This document shows, piece by piece, positions 15,077-23,314 of a DNA stretch of 64,000 bases. A program made the translations under genes and the position numbers. Each line of letters opens with the position of its first letter. Position 1 is the first letter of the stretch. This DNA is from CAMEON01 sp045128275 (GTDB taxonomy: Bacteria; Bacillota; Clostridia; Oscillospirales; CAG-272). Location of the stretch: positions 12,549 to 76,548 of the forward strand of contig JBGVRH010000051.1 in the NCBI GenBank assembly GCA_045128275.1. The letters are read 5' to 3'. Below the pieces are notes generated by a model that saw only the letters and a program-made list of their open reading frames with translations, did no database searches and was not told the DNA's origin.

Positions 15077-17071
15077 TTATAACAACTCAATGACCTGTTC
15101 GCGATAGTCTGCAATGACGGTATAGCCGCCCATCCCATCGTCCTCCAGCACGATATCCCCGATCTCTCCGTCGGCGGTGAGAGCGTTGATCTCATCGGCC
15201 AGGGCATCGGGCATCTTCCCGAGAGCCTTGGCGGCGGCGCGCATAGCGGCAGAATCCCCGTCCAGAGCGGCCTTGATGAAGGGGGCGTAGGGCGCAAGTG
15301 GACGGTCTTCCCCCCTCTCAACGGTCATGGTAGGCTCACCGTTTACCGCGTCCTCGGCGTTCCCCTCCGTTTGCGCCGCAGGCGCAACATCATTTCCGCG
15401 AAGCGGAACATCATTTGCCGTGTCAACGGCATCCTCATTGCCTCGCAGAGGCACATCATTTGCGCCCCGCGCAACCTCATTTGCCGCTCCGTCGGCAACC
15501 CCAAAAGCCTCCACGAGGATTTTGGTGGTCTCCCAGGAATCCGCCTCGATAGCCGCCGCATCCTCCAGAGACACCGCCTTGCGGGGCAGATCGTACAACG
15601 CCTCGTAGGCGGGGCGGGGTTCTTCCTTCTTCTTGACAATAGCGGCAGATTTGGTCGGTTCCATGGGGTTCAGGTAGACGTCCAGTGCATCCCGCAGAGG
15701 GATGGGCAAGGACATGACCGACAGCTTGGAGCGCACCCCGATCCATCCGCGAAGACGGTTCTCCACGTGCTTGACCATGTCTCCCATGAGGAAGCGCAGC
15801 TCGTGGGAGCGGGAGAAGGAGGTGTAGGCCACCTCGACCTTGCGCTTGTTGCGGTAGGAACAGAGAGCCCCCACGAAGGCGTCGCGGGTGACGGTGGAAT
15901 CCAGCATCGTAATGGCGGGCTTCTGTCCGTTTGCCCCCAGAAGCAGGGGCAGGACGTGAGCCACGGCGGCGGGGATGGTGGAGTCGAACAGCTCCTTATG
16001 CTCTCCTCCCGCAAACTTGGACTTGCGGTAATCGTACTGACAGCAATGCCGCATCAGAATGCGGGCGGTGCGGAGGGCGGTGGGGTCGGCTTTGCCCATG
16101 GACGAAGCACCATCACCCTCGGGCAGGCGGACGGCGGCGGAGAGGTAGAATTCCTTCAAGCGGCTCTCCTGAATGATGGCATCCAGCGCGGGGGCAAGGA
16201 GATCCACGGGGGCGATCAGCTCATGGATCAGGCAGTAATCGCAGAGCCACTCGCACATGTAGTGATCCAGCTGGGGAAAGGGCTTGCGGTAGGCCATCCA
16301 GACCTTCGCCATAGCATCGCGGCGGTCTCTTGCCTCGGCGGCCTCCCCCACGGGGAGGTTGATCAGCTCGAAGAGGTAGAGCAGGATGTAGGCGTAATCG
16401 GTGTCGGGGTACTGTCCCTTCCGCACGAACTCCCGCCAGTAGAGATACCACCCCTCGGAGCGGCGGTTCAGCTGGGTGTATTGAGGGAAATAGGAGAAAA
16501 AGCTGACCTTCTCGGCGGTCTTCGGGGGCTTCATGCCGTCGTAGCGGAGGGCATCCTCCACGAAGCTGTCAAAGTAGTGGTAGCCCGCCTGCCAGCCGTA
16601 GACCTTGACGCTGTGGAGCAGGACACCGTGGGGGCGATACTCCCGCAGAGGCTCGGCGGGCTTGCTCTCGGCTCGCTTGTAGGAGGGGACGTAGCGGGTG
16701 GCCTCGGCCTCCCCTTGGACAGCGGGACGGGGATCGGAATTCGGATTCGGGTTGGGCGCGGGCTGGGGTGCTGGCATGGGACGGCCATATTCCCCCGCGC
16801 TTGGGGTGCTTCCCTCCTCCCTTGCAAAGACCGTTAAGGGAGCGGCGGTCACAGGCTCAGAGGCTTTGGGGAGTGAGACTTCACCAACAGGCTCCGCCGT
16901 CCTCTGGGGCACCAGCTCGATCTCTACGGCAGTGGGCGCGGGACGGGGCGGAGGCGGGGTACGGCGGGCGGGTCGCTCGGGGAGGAGCTTATCCACGTCC
17001 CAAAAGTCGTCGATCTCCCGCTTGCGGTCGGATTCGGGGGTATTTTGGTGTTTTTTCTCCCATTCGGTCAT
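15077..17071 (-). CDS. TerB-N/TerB-C domain protein
   Basis: A 664-residue protein. After a Pro-rich, probably disordered N-terminus (1-145), the region from GVLLHSVKVYGWQAGYHYFDSF through about residue 480 matches my memory of the TerB-N domain, including FFSYFPQYTQL and EFVRKGQYPDTDYAYILLYLFELIN. A linker (about 520-570) contains repeated ANDVPLRGN units encoded by palindromic DNA repeats. A short TerB-C-like end (about 595-664) closes it. TerB-N/TerB-C proteins were linked in comparative-genomic work to a DUF2791 ATPase and an SF2 helicase in a predicted DNA-processing or stress system. First gene of the unit, with a consensus promoter 49 bp upstream and GGAGG before the ATG. Confidence 0.82.
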   Translation of the reverse strand: MTEWEKKHQNTPESDRKREIDDFWDVDKLLPERPARRTPPPPRPAPTAVEIELVPQRTAEPVGEVSLPKASEPVTAAPLTVFAREEGSTPSAGEYGRPMPAPQPAPNPNPNSDPRPAVQGEAEATRYVPSYKRAESKPAEPLREYRPHGVLLHSVKVYGWQAGYHYFDSFVEDALRYDGMKPPKTAEKVSFFSYFPQYTQLNRRSEGWYLYWREFVRKGQYPDTDYAYILLYLFELINLPVGEAAEARDRRDAMAKVWMAYRKPFPQLDHYMCEWLCDYCLIHELIAPVDLLAPALDAIIQESRLKEFYLSAAVRLPEGDGASSMGKADPTALRTARILMRHCCQYDYRKSKFAGGEHKELFDSTIPAAVAHVLPLLLGANGQKPAITMLDSTVTRDAFVGALCSYRNKRKVEVAYTSFSRSHELRFLMGDMVKHVENRLRGWIGVRSKLSVMSLPIPLRDALDVYLNPMEPTKSAAIVKKKEEPRPAYEALYDLPRKAVSLEDAAAIEADSWETTKILVEAFGVADGAANEVARGANDVPLRGNEDAVDTANDVPLRGNDVAPAAQTEGNAEDAVNGEPTMTVERGEDRPLAPYAPFIKAALDGDSAAMRAAAKALGKMPDALADEINALTADGEIGDIVLEDDGMGGYTVIADYREQVIELL
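15371..15497. repeat. In-frame array of short palindromic units inside the TerB-type gene
   Basis: About six units of 20-25 bp, each a CATCATTTGC-like spacer followed by a small palindrome (for example CCGCGAAGCGG, GCCTCGCAGAGGC, TTGCGCCCCGCGCAA). The frame stays open and yields the NDVPLRGN repeats. A similar but different array lies in the intergenic element at 41077-41314. Confidence 0.8.
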
Positions 17072-17119
17072 ATATATGCCTCCTTTCCCGGGGCCTTGCG
17101 TGATTCTTTGTAATATATT

Positions 17120-17148
17120 ATTGTACCATACATTGGGATGCTTGTCAA
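17120..17148 (-). promoter_or_regulatory. Promoter of the TerB-DUF2791 unit
   Basis: Minus-strand TTGACA (17143-17148) and TACAAT (17120-17125), 17-bp spacer. Confidence 0.8.
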
Positions 17149-17196
17149 TGATTTTTCGGGAATTTGCGGGAGGAACACGAACAGAAATTCAAACAC

Positions 17197-17222
17197 AAAA
17201 AAGCCCCCGCCGAGGCAGGGGC
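17197..17222 (-). terminator. Terminator after the polysaccharide deacetylase gene
   Basis: Minus-strand hairpin with arms GCCCC(TG)C and G(CG)GGGGC followed by TTTTTTG, 14 bp after the stop at 17236. Confidence 0.85.
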
Positions 17223-17235
17223 AAATTATAGGAAA

Positions 17236-18087
17236 TCAGCGGAACTTCTTGGTCTCACCGGGCTCGACCTTGCAGGTCACACCCGCGTACTCGAACCACA
17301 CGGGGATGGCCGTGGGGTTGTGGACAAACTTACCCTCCACCGAGAAGTGCAGGGCGCGGTAGGCCTCCACGTACTCGTAGATCTCCATGTTGGTAGCGTA
17401 CCAGATATCCTCATGACCGCCCAGCTTCTCGCAGGCGGACTCGATCAGTTCCCAGTTGTTGTCGGCGTCAAACTCGTAAGCATGCCCCCAGACGTAGTAG
17501 AGCCAAGGGGTATCCCACGGGCCGGGATTTCCGTTCAGGAAGGTATCGGTCAGCTGGGGGAAGCGGGGATCCTTATGGTGGCAGGTGGCGGGCATACGGA
17601 GCCAGTCGGTGGGGATGGAGAAGTTGCCCGTGGACACGGTGGTGCGGGCGTAGGCAATGCCGTTATCACGGAGGACGTCCACAGTCATGTCGCTGAAGGT
17701 GCCCATGGGGTAGGCACAGCCGCGGATGAGGCGGTCAAAAAGCTTCTCCAACACCTCCCGGTCCTTGGCCACCTCGTAGTTGGCGATGGGGCGGGGGATA
17801 CGGTCGAGGAAGGGGTGGGTGTAGCTGTGGATGGCGATCTCGTGGTTCTTGCCCAGTTCGCCGCCGTAGGTCTCCAGGGCCATCTTGTAGCCCACGCGGC
17901 GGTGGATGGTGCCCTCGGGCCAGGTGTACTCGGCGGTCTCCAAGGGCTGGCCGTTGAGGTTGAAGGTACCCTTCAGGCCGTGCTTGTTGAAGATCTCCAT
18001 GAGGCGGGCATCCTGCTCCACACCGTCGTCGTAGGAGAAGGTGAGGGCCTTGCGCTTGGCGTTGGGGAAAAGCATGTACATCATCAT
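17236..18087 (-). CDS. Polysaccharide deacetylase family protein (NodB homology)
   Basis: A 283-residue NodB-type deacetylase. The Asp-Asp metal motif is FSYDDG (near residue 18) and the His pair is HSYTHP. There is no signal peptide, so it would act in the cytosol unless the start is wrong; cytosolic members are known among family 4 carbohydrate esterase relatives. The substrate is unknown. ATG at 18087 with AAGGAG upstream was preferred to an upstream start that would overlap the previous gene's stop. It follows the YD-like gene by 53 bp and ends at a strong terminator. Confidence 0.88.
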   Translation of the reverse strand: MMMYMLFPNAKRKALTFSYDDGVEQDARLMEIFNKHGLKGTFNLNGQPLETAEYTWPEGTIHRRVGYKMALETYGGELGKNHEIAIHSYTHPFLDRIPRPIANYEVAKDREVLEKLFDRLIRGCAYPMGTFSDMTVDVLRDNGIAYARTTVSTGNFSIPTDWLRMPATCHHKDPRFPQLTDTFLNGNPGPWDTPWLYYVWGHAYEFDADNNWELIESACEKLGGHEDIWYATNMEIYEYVEAYRALHFSVEGKFVHNPTAIPVWFEYAGVTCKVEPGETKKFR

Positions 18088-18140
18088 GGTCTTAGTCTCC
18101 TTATCAATATGTTTTTTGGATAACTGATCTTTTTTGTTGG

Positions 18141-19109
18141 TCAAGGGGAGATCTCGTTCCCCTCGGGGTCATAGTAGGTATCGGTCAGCACCTCTCCGTT
18201 TTCACCGTAGGTGATCACACGGCACACGTATTGACCGTATCCGTATTCTTCCACAAAGAAGGTCTCCTCGATCACGGCTCCGTTGAGTTTCTTCACCTGA
18301 TGGTTCGGTTCCCTCCACTCGTCATAGGTATATTCCCACGTGTAGTGCCGCTCGGGATCACCGTTTTCATCGTAGAAGATCTCGTAATCCCAATACCACG
18401 CGACGCTCGGGCTTAGGAAGCACAGATACTCGTATACGCGTAGGTCATCCGCGTAGTGAACCTGCCCGAGAAGCCTCCCCATGGCGTCATAGGTGTTCAC
18501 GAACCGCTCGGTCTTGGTCAGCTTGCCTTCGGCATCGTAATAGAAAATGTAGTCCTTATGGTCAAATTTGTACAGGGAAACCGTCCGACCGCCGTCCTCT
18601 TCGTAGGAGATACACTCCCGATAGGTATGCTCGGGATCCACCTCGGGTTTGACGGCACGGTTCTCCTCATAGATCAGCACGTCGTTTTCATACACGAGCG
18701 TGTGCTTGGGCTCCATGTCACCGGGGTTTTCGTACTCATACGCATAGCGGGTCACCTTGACGGCGTTCCCCTCGGCATCGTATTCGGTCTCCAGGGTCAG
18801 GAGCCATCTATGGTCGGGATCATACTCACGGACGGTATAGCCCCCGTTTTCCAGCTTACCGTACAAGCCGCAGTCGCAGTAGCGAAATTCCTCCTCGACA
18901 AAGACGTGTTCATGGGGTCGGGACTCGGCGGGATCTCCACGGTCATGAGTGCCGTCCGAGAGATCCCCCCAGTCCTCAAAGGGCTTCTCCAGAAGCACCC
19001 CGATGGCATCCGCCAGGGAAAAACCCGAGTGGATCAGTAAAGCGAGTCCCCCCGCAAGGAGGAGGGCGGCGCACAGACATAAAAGCGGGATGAGTATCCG
19101 TTTTTTCAT
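18141..19109 (-). CDS. Membrane-anchored protein with YD/RHS-like repeats
   Basis: A 322-residue protein with an N-terminal signal anchor (MKKRILIPLLCLCAALLLAG). The outer part is rich in Tyr and Asp and carries several YD-like units: TEYDAEGNAVKVTRYAYEY, FYYDAEGKLTKTERF, NTYDAMGRLLGQVHY, FYDENGDPERHYTWEYTY and YYDPEGNEIS. That pattern predicts a small beta-barrel or shell surface domain. No toxin tail is present. Start at 19109 is set by the signal peptide; its ribosome-binding site (GGGAAA) is weak. Function unknown. Confidence 0.65.
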   Translation of the reverse strand: MKKRILIPLLCLCAALLLAGGLALLIHSGFSLADAIGVLLEKPFEDWGDLSDGTHDRGDPAESRPHEHVFVEEEFRYCDCGLYGKLENGGYTVREYDPDHRWLLTLETEYDAEGNAVKVTRYAYEYENPGDMEPKHTLVYENDVLIYEENRAVKPEVDPEHTYRECISYEEDGGRTVSLYKFDHKDYIFYYDAEGKLTKTERFVNTYDAMGRLLGQVHYADDLRVYEYLCFLSPSVAWYWDYEIFYDENGDPERHYTWEYTYDEWREPNHQVKKLNGAVIEETFFVEEYGYGQYVCRVITYGENGEVLTDTYYDPEGNEISP

Positions 19110-19200
19110 AGTCGTTTCCCATTTCTGTATTTCGGTTTTGCGCAAAACGCGCCCCTTGTCACCCAAGAGACGCGTTTTTCAATTATCAAAGATATATTTA

Positions 19201-19270
19201 AAAGTTTTGGGGATTCATAAGGGACTTTTTCAAAAGTCCCTTATGCGGGGGTCAGGGGCAGAGCCCCTCG
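19201..19270 (-). repeat. Hairpin repeat, family A copy 2 (3' of valS)
   Basis: On the minus strand GAGGGGCTCTGCCCCTGACC is followed by a hairpin with arms CATAAGGGACTTTTG and AAAAAGTCCCTTATG and the tail ATCCCCAAAACTTT. It starts 8 bp after the valS stop and could act as its terminator. Confidence 0.75.
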
Positions 19271-19277
19271 TTCTCCA

Positions 19278-21932
19278 TTAACCCAACTTAGCCAGAGCAG
19301 CCTTGGTCGCGCCCAGCTTCTCCTGTGCGGCGGCCAGCTTAGCCTTCTCGGCATCCACAACGGCGGCGGGAGCCTTGGCCACGAAGCCTGCGTTGCCCAG
19401 CTTGCCCTCCAGACGCTTGACCTCGCCCTCCAGCTTGGTGATCTCGGAGGCAAGGCGAGCCTTCTCCTTCTCGAAGTCGATCAGATCGGCCAGAGGCAGG
19501 TAGGCGGTGGCGGAGGGAGTGATGACCTGTACGGCGGTGTCGGCGGAAACCACAGACTCGTCGAACTTCTCGGCCACGGTCATGTCGGCGGCAGAGGCCA
19601 GACGGGCGAAGAAGGGAGCGGTGCCGGCGTGGAAGGTGTCCACGTACTTGGTCTCGATGAACAGAGCGGCCTTGCGAGAGGGAGCAATGTTCATCTCGGA
19701 GCGGCGGTTACGGATGGCGCGGATCAGCTCAATGATACGCTCCATCTCGGCGGCCTCGGCGGCAAAGGACAGAGCCTCGTTGTAGGTGGGGTAGGTGGAG
19801 ATCATGATGCTCTCGGCATCCCCCGCGAGGGTGGGCAGGGAGGCGAAGATCTCCTCGGTGATGAAGGGCATGAAGGGATGCAGGAGCTTCAGAATGCCGT
19901 TCAGCACGTAGGAAATGACGTTCTGGCAGACCAGGTTCTGCTCAGTGTCCTTCTCATTCAGACGGGACTTGGCCAGCTCGATGTACCAGTCGCAGAAGAT
20001 GTCCCAGGTGAAGTCATACAGCGCGCCCAGAGCCACGCCCAGCTCGTACTTGTCCAGGTTGGCATTGACGCGGGCGGCCAGCTCGTTGAAGCCGTTGAGG
20101 AGCCACTTGTCCTCGGGGGAGAGCTTGTCGGCCTCGGGCAGGTGGATCTCGTCGATGGTAAGGTTCATGCGCACGAAGCGGGAGGCGTTCCACAGCTTGT
20201 TGGCGAAGTTACGGGCGGCCTCGATCTTCTCGTCGGAGAAGCGCATATCGTTTCCGGGGGAGTTACCCGTAGCCAGCGCGAAGCGGAGAGCATCCGCGCC
20301 GTAGTTGGCGATGATCTCCAGAGGATCGATGCCGTTGCCCAGGGACTTGGACATCTTACGGCCCTGTGCGTCGCGCACCAGACCGTGGATGAGGACGGTA
20401 TCGAAGGGCACCTCACCCGTGTACTCCAGGGCAGAGAAGATCATACGGGAGACCCAGAAGGTGATGATATCGTAGCCGGTAACCAGGGTGTTGGTGGGGT
20501 AGAAGTAAGCCAGATCCTCGGTCTCCTCGGGCCAGCCCAGAGTGGAGAAGGGCCAGAGGGCGGAGGAGAACCAGGTGTCCAGGGTGTCGGGATCCCGGGT
20601 CACGGTGCCGCCGCACTTGGGGCAGGCGGTGCAGCCGTCGGGAGCCACCTCCACGTGGCCGCAGGCGTCGCAGTAGTAGGCGGGAATGCGGTGGCCCCAC
20701 CAGAGCTGACGGGAGATACACCAATCCTGGCTGTTCTCCATCCAGTGGAAGTAGTTCTTATCAAAGCGCTCGGGGACGAAGCGGGTCTTGCCCTCGCGGA
20801 CGGCATCAATGGCGGGCTTGGCCAGAGGCTCCATGCGGACGAACCACTGGAGGGAGATCATGGGCTCGATGGTGGTGCCGCAACGGTAGCAGGTGCCCAC
20901 CTCGTGCTTCAGATCCTCGATCTCGGCCAGGAAACCGCCCTCGCGCAGGTCGTTGACGATGGCCTTACGAGCCTCGTAGCGATCCATACCGGCGTACTTG
21001 GGGTAGTTGTCGGTGATCTTGGCGCGGTTGGTCAGCACCACCTCCATGGGCAGGTGGCAACGGCGGCCCACCTCGAAGTCGTTGGGGTCGTGGGCGGGGG
21101 TGATCTTCACGCAGCCCGTACCCTTATCCAGCTGGGCGTGCTCGTCGGCCACGATGGGAATGCGGCGGCCCACCAGAGGCAGGACAACGTACTTACCGAT
21201 CAGATCCTTGTAGCGCTCGTCGGCGGGGTTGACGGCCACGGCGGTATCGCCCAGCAGGGTCTCGGGACGGGTGGTAGCCACCTCCACGTATCCGCCGCCG
21301 CCCACCAGGGGGTAACGGATGTGCCAGAAATGACCGTTCTGCTCCTCATAGTCCACCTCGGCGTTGGAGATGGAGGTCTCGCAGTGGGGGCACCAGTTGA
21401 TGATGCGCTCGCCGCGGTAGATCAGACCCTTCTCGTAGAGGCGGCCAAAGACCTTGCGGACGGCCTTGGAGCAGCCCTCGTCCAGGGTGAAGCGCTCACG
21501 GCTCCAGTCGCAGGAGGAGCCCATCTTCTTCAGCTGGGAAATGATGCGGTTGCCGTACTGCTCCTTCCACTTCCAGGCGCGCTCCAAAAACTTCTCACGG
21601 CCGAGGTCTTCCTTAGTCAGACCTTCCTTGCGCATAGCCTCCACGATCTTGGCCTCGGTGGCGATGGAGGCGTGGTCGGTGCCGGGGAGCCACAGGGTGG
21701 CGTAGCCCGACATACGCTTGTAGCGGATCAGGATATCCTGGAGGGTGTTGTCCAGGGCGTGACCCATGTGGAGCTGGCCCGTAATGTTGGGCGGAGGGAT
21801 GACGATGGTGTAGGGCTTCTTGTCGGGATCGCGGTGGGCGGTGAAATAGCCCTTATCCACCCAATTCTGGTAGATCCTGTCCTCAAATTCGGACGGGGCG
21901 TATGTCTTGGGAAGCTCGGTGTTGGGATTCAT
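19278..21932 (-). CDS. valS: Valine-tRNA ligase
   Basis: An 884-residue class I synthetase of standard length. The HIGH-type motif is PPPNITGQLHMGHALDN (near residue 48) and KMSKS is present as GRKMSKSLGNG. The editing domain lies between them, a zinc-like CxxC pair is seen at YYCDACGHVEVAPDGCTACPKCGG, and the C-terminal coiled coil (FEKEKARLASEITKLEGEVKRLEG) is typical of ValRS. AAAGGAG precedes the ATG. A valine T-box leader lies about 670 bp upstream, beyond a small ORF and a MITE-like repeat. Confidence 0.98.
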   Translation of the reverse strand: MNPNTELPKTYAPSEFEDRIYQNWVDKGYFTAHRDPDKKPYTIVIPPPNITGQLHMGHALDNTLQDILIRYKRMSGYATLWLPGTDHASIATEAKIVEAMRKEGLTKEDLGREKFLERAWKWKEQYGNRIISQLKKMGSSCDWSRERFTLDEGCSKAVRKVFGRLYEKGLIYRGERIINWCPHCETSISNAEVDYEEQNGHFWHIRYPLVGGGGYVEVATTRPETLLGDTAVAVNPADERYKDLIGKYVVLPLVGRRIPIVADEHAQLDKGTGCVKITPAHDPNDFEVGRRCHLPMEVVLTNRAKITDNYPKYAGMDRYEARKAIVNDLREGGFLAEIEDLKHEVGTCYRCGTTIEPMISLQWFVRMEPLAKPAIDAVREGKTRFVPERFDKNYFHWMENSQDWCISRQLWWGHRIPAYYCDACGHVEVAPDGCTACPKCGGTVTRDPDTLDTWFSSALWPFSTLGWPEETEDLAYFYPTNTLVTGYDIITFWVSRMIFSALEYTGEVPFDTVLIHGLVRDAQGRKMSKSLGNGIDPLEIIANYGADALRFALATGNSPGNDMRFSDEKIEAARNFANKLWNASRFVRMNLTIDEIHLPEADKLSPEDKWLLNGFNELAARVNANLDKYELGVALGALYDFTWDIFCDWYIELAKSRLNEKDTEQNLVCQNVISYVLNGILKLLHPFMPFITEEIFASLPTLAGDAESIMISTYPTYNEALSFAAEAAEMERIIELIRAIRNRRSEMNIAPSRKAALFIETKYVDTFHAGTAPFFARLASAADMTVAEKFDESVVSADTAVQVITPSATAYLPLADLIDFEKEKARLASEITKLEGEVKRLEGKLGNAGFVAKAPAAVVDAEKAKLAAAQEKLGATKAALAKLG

Positions 21933-21985
21933 GGGAATCTCCTTTCTATTTGGTGAGGTAATAATATAATCAGAATCAATGGAAT

Positions 21986-22267
21986 TTATCGTTTGCGTGT
22001 GGTGATCATCGCGACAATCGATGCGATAAATACCGTAATATCCACGATATACACATAAAAAACCGGTGTGCCAACGGTGCCGATCAAAAATTCTCCGAAG
22101 GTTTTCCCCTCGCTTGTGGAATTGCCGTTTTCGGTTTGGTTCAGGATTGCATCTCCCAATTCAGATGCTACGTTTCCCAATACCCACATGAAAACCGTAA
22201 ACAAACCCAGCAGGATCAAAACTGTTAAAGAGAACGCAAATATACATATCCATACAGAACGCATCAT
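21986..22267 (-). CDS. Small two-helix membrane protein upstream of valS
   Basis: A 93-residue protein with two membrane helices (about residues 5-32, CIFAFSLTVLILLGLFTVF, and 67-88, FYVYIVDITVFIASIVAM) and a polar loop of N, E, S, T between them. No family recognised. The ATG at 22267 has AGGA 8 nt upstream; upstream in-frame ATGs lack any ribosome-binding site. It lies between the T-box leader and valS, 53 bp ahead of valS, so it may be cotranscribed. Confidence 0.5.
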   Translation of the reverse strand: MMRSVWICIFAFSLTVLILLGLFTVFMWVLGNVASELGDAILNQTENGNSTSEGKTFGEFLIGTVGTPVFYVYIVDITVFIASIVAMITTRKR

Positions 22268-22323
22268 ATGATTTTTCCTATCAAACATAATCAGATATAG
22301 TGATTCGTTTCGCATTTAAGCAT

Positions 22324-22578
22324 AGCTGTTTGACAGAGCAGATCAAAATCGGGAAGGGTGACCCTCATCCGTCAGCTTCGCTGACACCTTCCCCCAGGGG
22401 AAGGCAAGCACGAGGTATGTTTTCCGTTTTCCGCACCAGAAAACATACGGATACCAAAAAGTTTTTAAGCCGACGCGAAACGCAAAACCCTTGCCTTCCC
22501 CTGGGGGAAGGTGGCACGGCGTAGCCGTGACGGATGAGGGTCACCCGAAAAATTGGCATTCTGTTCCGTCAAACAGCT
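22324..22578. mobile_element. MITE-like palindromic element (about 255 bp)
   Basis: Outer 11-bp perfect inverted repeats AGCTGTTTGAC (22324-22334) and GTCAAACAGCT (22568-22578) enclose a second, longer inverted pair of about 52-56 bp (22357-22410 and 22497-22552) containing GGGTGACCCTCATCCGTC and ACCTTCCCCCAGGGGAAGGC. The two inner arms differ mainly in a small internal hairpin. No ORF. Elements with the same CTCATCCGTC and CCTTCCCC motifs are, as I recall, widespread in gut Clostridia. It sits between the T-box terminator and the downstream genes. Confidence 0.75.
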
Positions 22579-22605
22579 CGTTAAAGCACGATCCACCTCT
22601 GTTAA

Positions 22606-22850
22606 AACAAAAAAGTCCTTTCGTTCCATATCAGGACGAAAAGACGCGGTACCACCTGATTTCGTCTGATCCGCATGGGAAAAGACGCACTCAACGAGCG
22701 ATAACGGGCTCAAACGGGGAAACTAACGGAAGCACCTCCGCTTCATCTCCGCAGGCTCACGGGCGACCCGCTCTCTGCCTCACAAGGACTCGCACCAACC
22801 GTCCTCTCTCTGGGCAAGGCTTCAAAAGCTCCTCCCGGTCATAGCCGAAA
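22606..22850 (-). ncRNA. T-box riboswitch leader, valine specifier GUC
   Basis: On the minus strand: stem I with AGAGAGGACGGTTGGTGCGA (the GNUG-type distal region), specifier region GGGTCGCCCGTGAGC in which GTC (Val) lies at 22765-22767, the T-box AGGTGGTACCGCG at 22645-22657, and a terminator with arms GTCCT/AGGAC followed by a T6 run at 22609-22614. The order and motifs are those of a tRNA-sensing T-box leader that reads through when uncharged tRNA-Val accumulates. valS is the obvious target, but about 670 bp with a MITE-like element and a small ORF intervene. Confidence 0.9.
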
Positions 22851-22903
22851 CATATGAAAAGTACCCCTTGCGCGGGGCACGGGATCGCGGTTGAGATCCA
22901 CAC

Positions 22904-22937
22904 CGACACGCAGGGGGCTTACCTCTCTGCGTGTCGA
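22904..22937 (-). terminator. Hairpin 3' of rpmA
   Basis: Arms GACACGCAG and CTGCGTGTC enclose about 16 nt shortly after the rpmA stop. There is no T run, so its strength as a terminator is uncertain. Confidence 0.45.
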
Positions 22938-22965
22938 TTGTATCTCACGGTCTTACAAGAAAGAC

Positions 22966-23247
22966 TTAGTCGGCGTAAACGCTGACCTGCTTCTTGCTCT
23001 TGGTGGCGTGCTCGAACTTGACGCGACCGTCGATCAGAGCGTACAGGGTATCGTCAGAACCGATGCCGACGTTGTTGCCGGGACGGATTGCGGTACCTCT
23101 CTGACGGACGATGATATTGCCGGCAAGAACTGCCTGGCCGTCAGCCTTCTTCACACCCAGTCTCTTGGACTCGGAATCACGGCCGTTCTTGGTAGAACCG
23201 ACACCCTTCTTATGAGCAAAAAACTGCAAACTGAGCTTCAACATCAT
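22966..23247 (-). CDS. rpmA: 50S ribosomal protein L27 (with Prp-cleaved pre-sequence)
   Basis: A 93-residue L27. It begins with the N-terminal pre-sequence MMLKLSLQFFA, typical of Firmicutes and removed by the Prp protease to expose HKKGVGSTKNGRD, which reaches the peptidyl-transferase centre. The rest (QRGTAIRPGNNVGIGSDDTLYALIDG) is classical. Two adjacent ATGs are possible starts; both sit downstream of GGAGG. Last gene of the rplU-prp-rpmA operon. Confidence 0.98.
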   Translation of the reverse strand: MMLKLSLQFFAHKKGVGSTKNGRDSESKRLGVKKADGQAVLAGNIIVRQRGTAIRPGNNVGIGSDDTLYALIDGRVKFEHATKSKKQVSVYAD

Positions 23248-23314
23248 GAATTACCTCCATTTTTCAGTAAATAGGTGGGTTGGCGAATGAATGGTTTGAG
23301 AAGTGAAACGGATC

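Noticed and set aside
9621..17071. A complete BREX system
   Set aside because: Only BrxD-like and BrxHI-like proteins are present; no PglX methylase, PglZ, PglW or PglY is encoded nearby.
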